From contig JBPOIK010000004.1 in NCBI GenBank assembly GCA_052034525.1, positions 1 through 14,735 of the forward strand: 14,735 nucleotides of DNA, given 5' to 3'. Numbering within the stretch: the first letter of the stretch is position 1; the number at the start of each line of letters is the position of its first letter. Below, piece by piece: positions 13,035 to 14,735 of the stretch. The translations under genes and the position numbers were made by a program. The notes beneath the pieces were generated by a model. The model was not told the DNA's origin and did no database searches. It saw only the letters and a list, made by a program, of their open reading frames with translations. Source of the stretch: JAFGJQ01 sp052034525. GTDB taxonomy: Bacteria > Planctomycetota > Phycisphaerae > UBA1845.

Positions 13035-14182
13035 GCAGTCAGACCTACGGCGTGGGAATCGTCGGCTTCGGCTTCATGGGGAAGACCCACACCTACGGCT
13101 ACCGAACGATCCCCTTGTTCTACGGAGAGCCCCCCATACGCTACCGCCTGCGCGGCGTGTGCGAAACCCGGCCGGAAGCACTGGAGTTCGCGAAGGAACA
13201 CCTAGGGTTCGAATTCGGCGTCACCGATTACCGAGACTTGGTGGCCAGAGACGACGTGGACATCGTTCACGTGTGTACACCCAACCTCCACCACAAACCG
13301 GTCATCCTGGACGCGATCCGAGCCGGCAAGCACGTTTACTGTGACAAGCCACTGGCAGCCAGCTACAAGGAATGCCAGGAAATTCTCGAGGCATTGGAAC
13401 AGCACGGAAACGGACTCGTCACGCAGGTCGCGCTGCAATTCCGATTCGTCGCCTGTGTGATGCGGGCCAAACAGCTGATCGACGAGGGATTCCTGGGCCG
13501 CGTCTTCAGCTTTCGCGCGGGATTTCTCCATTCGAGTTCGATCAACCCGAAAAAACCGCTCACGTGGAAGCTGGACAAGAAGATGGGAGGTGGCGGCGTC
13601 CTCTTCGACCTCGGATCACACGTGTTGGATTTGCTGGTGTACCTGCTGGGCCCGTTCGAGCGTGTGTTCGCCGAATCCGAAACATTCTTCAAGCAGCGGC
13701 CTCAGGCGGGAACGGGGCAACTGGTGGACGTGGATGCCGACGACCTTAGTTTGCTCCTGGCCCGAACTGAAAGCGGCGCCCTTGGTAGTGTCGAGGCCTC
13801 GAAAATGGCGACCGGCACCAACAACGACCTAAAGGTCGAAATTCACGGCGAGAAGGGTGCCATTCGCTTCAACCTTATGGACCCGAACTGGCTGGAGGTC
13901 TACGATGTCCGCGATCCCGCTGAGCCGATCGGCGGCATGCGGGGATTCCGGAAAATCGAAACGTGTGGCCGGTATCCGAGCCCCGGCGGCCGCTTCCCGA
14001 CCGCCACGTTCAACATCGGCTTTCTCCGATCGCACGTTGCGTGTCTGCACAACTTTCTTGGGGCGATCGCGGGGAGGGCCACGCCGCACCCCACGTTCCA
14101 CGAGGCGGCGCAACTGCAGCGTTTGATGGAAGTGGCGTACACGTCGGCGGCGGAAGGCCGGTGGAAACACCTGGCCCCATAG
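13031..14182 (+). CDS. Gfo/Idh/MocA-family NAD(P)-dependent oxidoreductase
   Basis: This dehydrogenase oxidises or reduces a hydroxyl of a sugar, sugar acid or inositol-like substrate. The N-terminal Rossmann fold shows VGIVGFGFMG (8-17) and VCTPNLHH (81-88). The conserved catalytic-region motif is HVYCDKPLA (101-109, the EKP motif with Asp in place of Glu). The C-terminal alpha/beta domain contains GGGGVLFDLGSHVLDLLVYLLG (186-207, quoted here as GGGGVLFDLGSH and VLDLLVYLLG), whose D193 and H197 fit the family's active site. At 383 aa it is of normal size, with no signal peptide. It starts at ATG 13031 inside the aminotransferase stop (ATGA), showing tight coupling. The paired genes recall amino-sugar formation or breakdown modules. 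Sugar nucleotides are usually handled by DegT-type aminotransferases instead, so a free or phosphorylated sugar substrate is more likely. Confidence 0.9.
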   Translation: MSSQTYGVGIVGFGFMGKTHTYGYRTIPLFYGEPPIRYRLRGVCETRPEALEFAKEHLGFEFGVTDYRDLVARDDVDIVHVCTPNLHHKPVILDAIRAGKHVYCDKPLAASYKECQEILEALEQHGNGLVTQVALQFRFVACVMRAKQLIDEGFLGRVFSFRAGFLHSSSINPKKPLTWKLDKKMGGGGVLFDLGSHVLDLLVYLLGPFERVFAESETFFKQRPQAGTGQLVDVDADDLSLLLARTESGALGSVEASKMATGTNNDLKVEIHGEKGAIRFNLMDPNWLEVYDVRDPAEPIGGMRGFRKIETCGRYPSPGGRFPTATFNIGFLRSHVACLHNFLGAIAGRATPHPTFHEAAQLQRLMEVAYTSAAEGRWKHLAP

Positions 14183-14628
14183 AAGGAACCGCCGTCGAGT
14201 CCGGCACGCCATCGGCAAGGTCCGGGACCGGAAAGGCTCTTGTCGCCGGCGTGGCCGTGGTGCTGCTGGTTTCCTCGCTCGCAGCGACGGCGGAAGAAGA
14301 GACTGCCCCAATTTCGGCTCGACTGAGGTGGCTCGATTGGGCGGTCATTGCCCTCCAGAGCATCCTCATGCTCGTCATCGGGATGTACTGCGCCCGTCGG
14401 TCCAGGACGGCGGACGACTACCTGCCGGGCGGTCGGCTCATGAAATCCCTCGCCGTGGAGCTTTCCCTCTTTGCCGCCATGCTCAGCGCGATCCCCTACT
14501 TGGCCCTGCCCGGGGAGATGATCAAACGTGGACCGGTGGTGCTGTCCTTCGTAGGAGGCTTGATCGCGTTCGTCGCCACACGGTCTATAAGGAATTGGAG
14601 CGTCGCCTCGTGTCGCCGGGCGGGTTAA
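14161..14628 (+). pseudogene. Sodium:solute symporter (SSS family), truncated N-terminal remnant
   Basis: The frame encodes a signal-like hydrophobic segment (KALVAGVAVVLLVSSLAATA), then the typical SSS N-terminus: LDWAVIALQSILMLVIGMYC (58-77, TM1), ARRSRTADDYLPGGRLM and VELSLFAAMLSAIPYLALPGE (TM2). It then enters a third segment (VVLSFVGGLIAFV) and loses similarity, stopping at 14626-14628 after about 155 aa instead of 500 or more. Another frame at 14580-14609 reads TVYKELERRL, close to the TVYEYLERRF seen at the next cytoplasmic loop of SSS proteins. This implies a small deletion plus frameshift. The start is uncertain: GTG 14161 overlaps the dehydrogenase, while the best ribosome-binding site, AGAAGGA (14181-14187), is followed 6 nt later by an in-frame GTC, not GTG. 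SSS members include sialic acid transporters, so it may be the lost or damaged uptake system of this locus. An assembly error near a contig edge is the alternative. Confidence 0.65.
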
Positions 14629-14654
14629 ACTAGGCCACGCATGGGCGGGTTAAA
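14618..14654. repeat. 12-bp direct repeat GGGCGGGTTAAA, two copies
   Basis: Copies lie at 14618-14629 and 14643-14654, exactly 25 bp apart. The first contains the premature stop of the truncated symporter frame. The surrounding sequence to the window end shows no coding potential. The repeat could be a scar of an insertion or deletion, a binding site pair, or an assembly artefact. Confidence 0.45.
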
Positions 14655-14735
14655 ACCGGCCAGTTTTCCTTCCGTCCATATACCTCATCTCACGGGTTCT
14701 CGGCAAGTCTTGTCGCCCCGCACGTCGCTTTTATG

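Noticed and set aside
1..14735. tRNA, rRNA, CRISPR array, transposase or phage genes.
   Set aside because: I looked for these and saw no repeat-spacer structure, no tRNA cloverleaf and no recognisable mobile-element protein in any frame.

Overview
The window is GC-rich bacterial DNA, dense with complete genes, and carries an amino-sugar / sialic-acid-like locus. The mix of a cytosolic BNR (sialidase-fold) protein, a ceramidase-like PF04734 protein, Gfo/Idh dehydrogenase, class III aminotransferase, SSS transporter remnant and a NagA/NagB pair looks like Planctomycetota or a related PVC-type lineage. That is an impression from gene content only; no rRNA or marker gene is present.

Layout. Positions 1-493 hold no convincing gene but contain several perfect stem-loops just upstream of a BNR sialidase-family gene (494-1621, +). 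Positions 1622-1813 are a short convergent gap where I see nothing definite. A minus-strand operon follows, read right to left: FGGY sugar kinase (4894-3482), a small Cys-rich protein resembling the L-2-amino-thiazoline-4-carboxylate (ATC) hydrolase family (3393-2962), and a larger paralogue of it (2959-1814) whose C-terminal half looks like a diverged sialyltransferase-type domain. Divergent from the kinase is an N-acetylneuraminate synthase (NeuB-like, 5110-6210, +), which converges on a neutral-ceramidase-like gene (7574-6237, -).

From a second divergent region, with a good promoter overlapping a palindromic operator, run a GntR/UTRA regulator (7773-8516), N-acetylglucosamine-6-phosphate deacetylase nagA (8513-9697) and a long, atypical glucosamine-6-phosphate deaminase-like gene (9770-10702). 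A probable terminator separates these from a second plus-strand operon: DeoR regulator (10810-11667), class III aminotransferase (11664-13034) and Gfo/Idh oxidoreductase (13031-14182). These genes overlap by ATGA junctions. The DeoR gene appears to have a leaderless promoter inside an operator. The window ends with the N-terminus of a sodium:solute symporter that is truncated and frameshifted (about 14161-14628), followed by non-coding DNA with a 12-bp direct repeat.

Functionally the locus combines amino-sugar catabolism (NagA, NagB-like, possible sialidase, transporter remnant, two sugar-sensing repressors) with a sialic-acid synthase. No sialic acid lyase (NanA), epimerase (NanE) or CMP-sialate synthetase (NeuA) is present. 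The most novel-looking parts are the paralogous Cys-rich pair, one fused to a sialyltransferase-like domain beside NeuB; the NagB-like enzyme lacking a key catalytic Asp; the DeoR-aminotransferase-dehydrogenase module; and the structured leader ahead of the sialidase gene.
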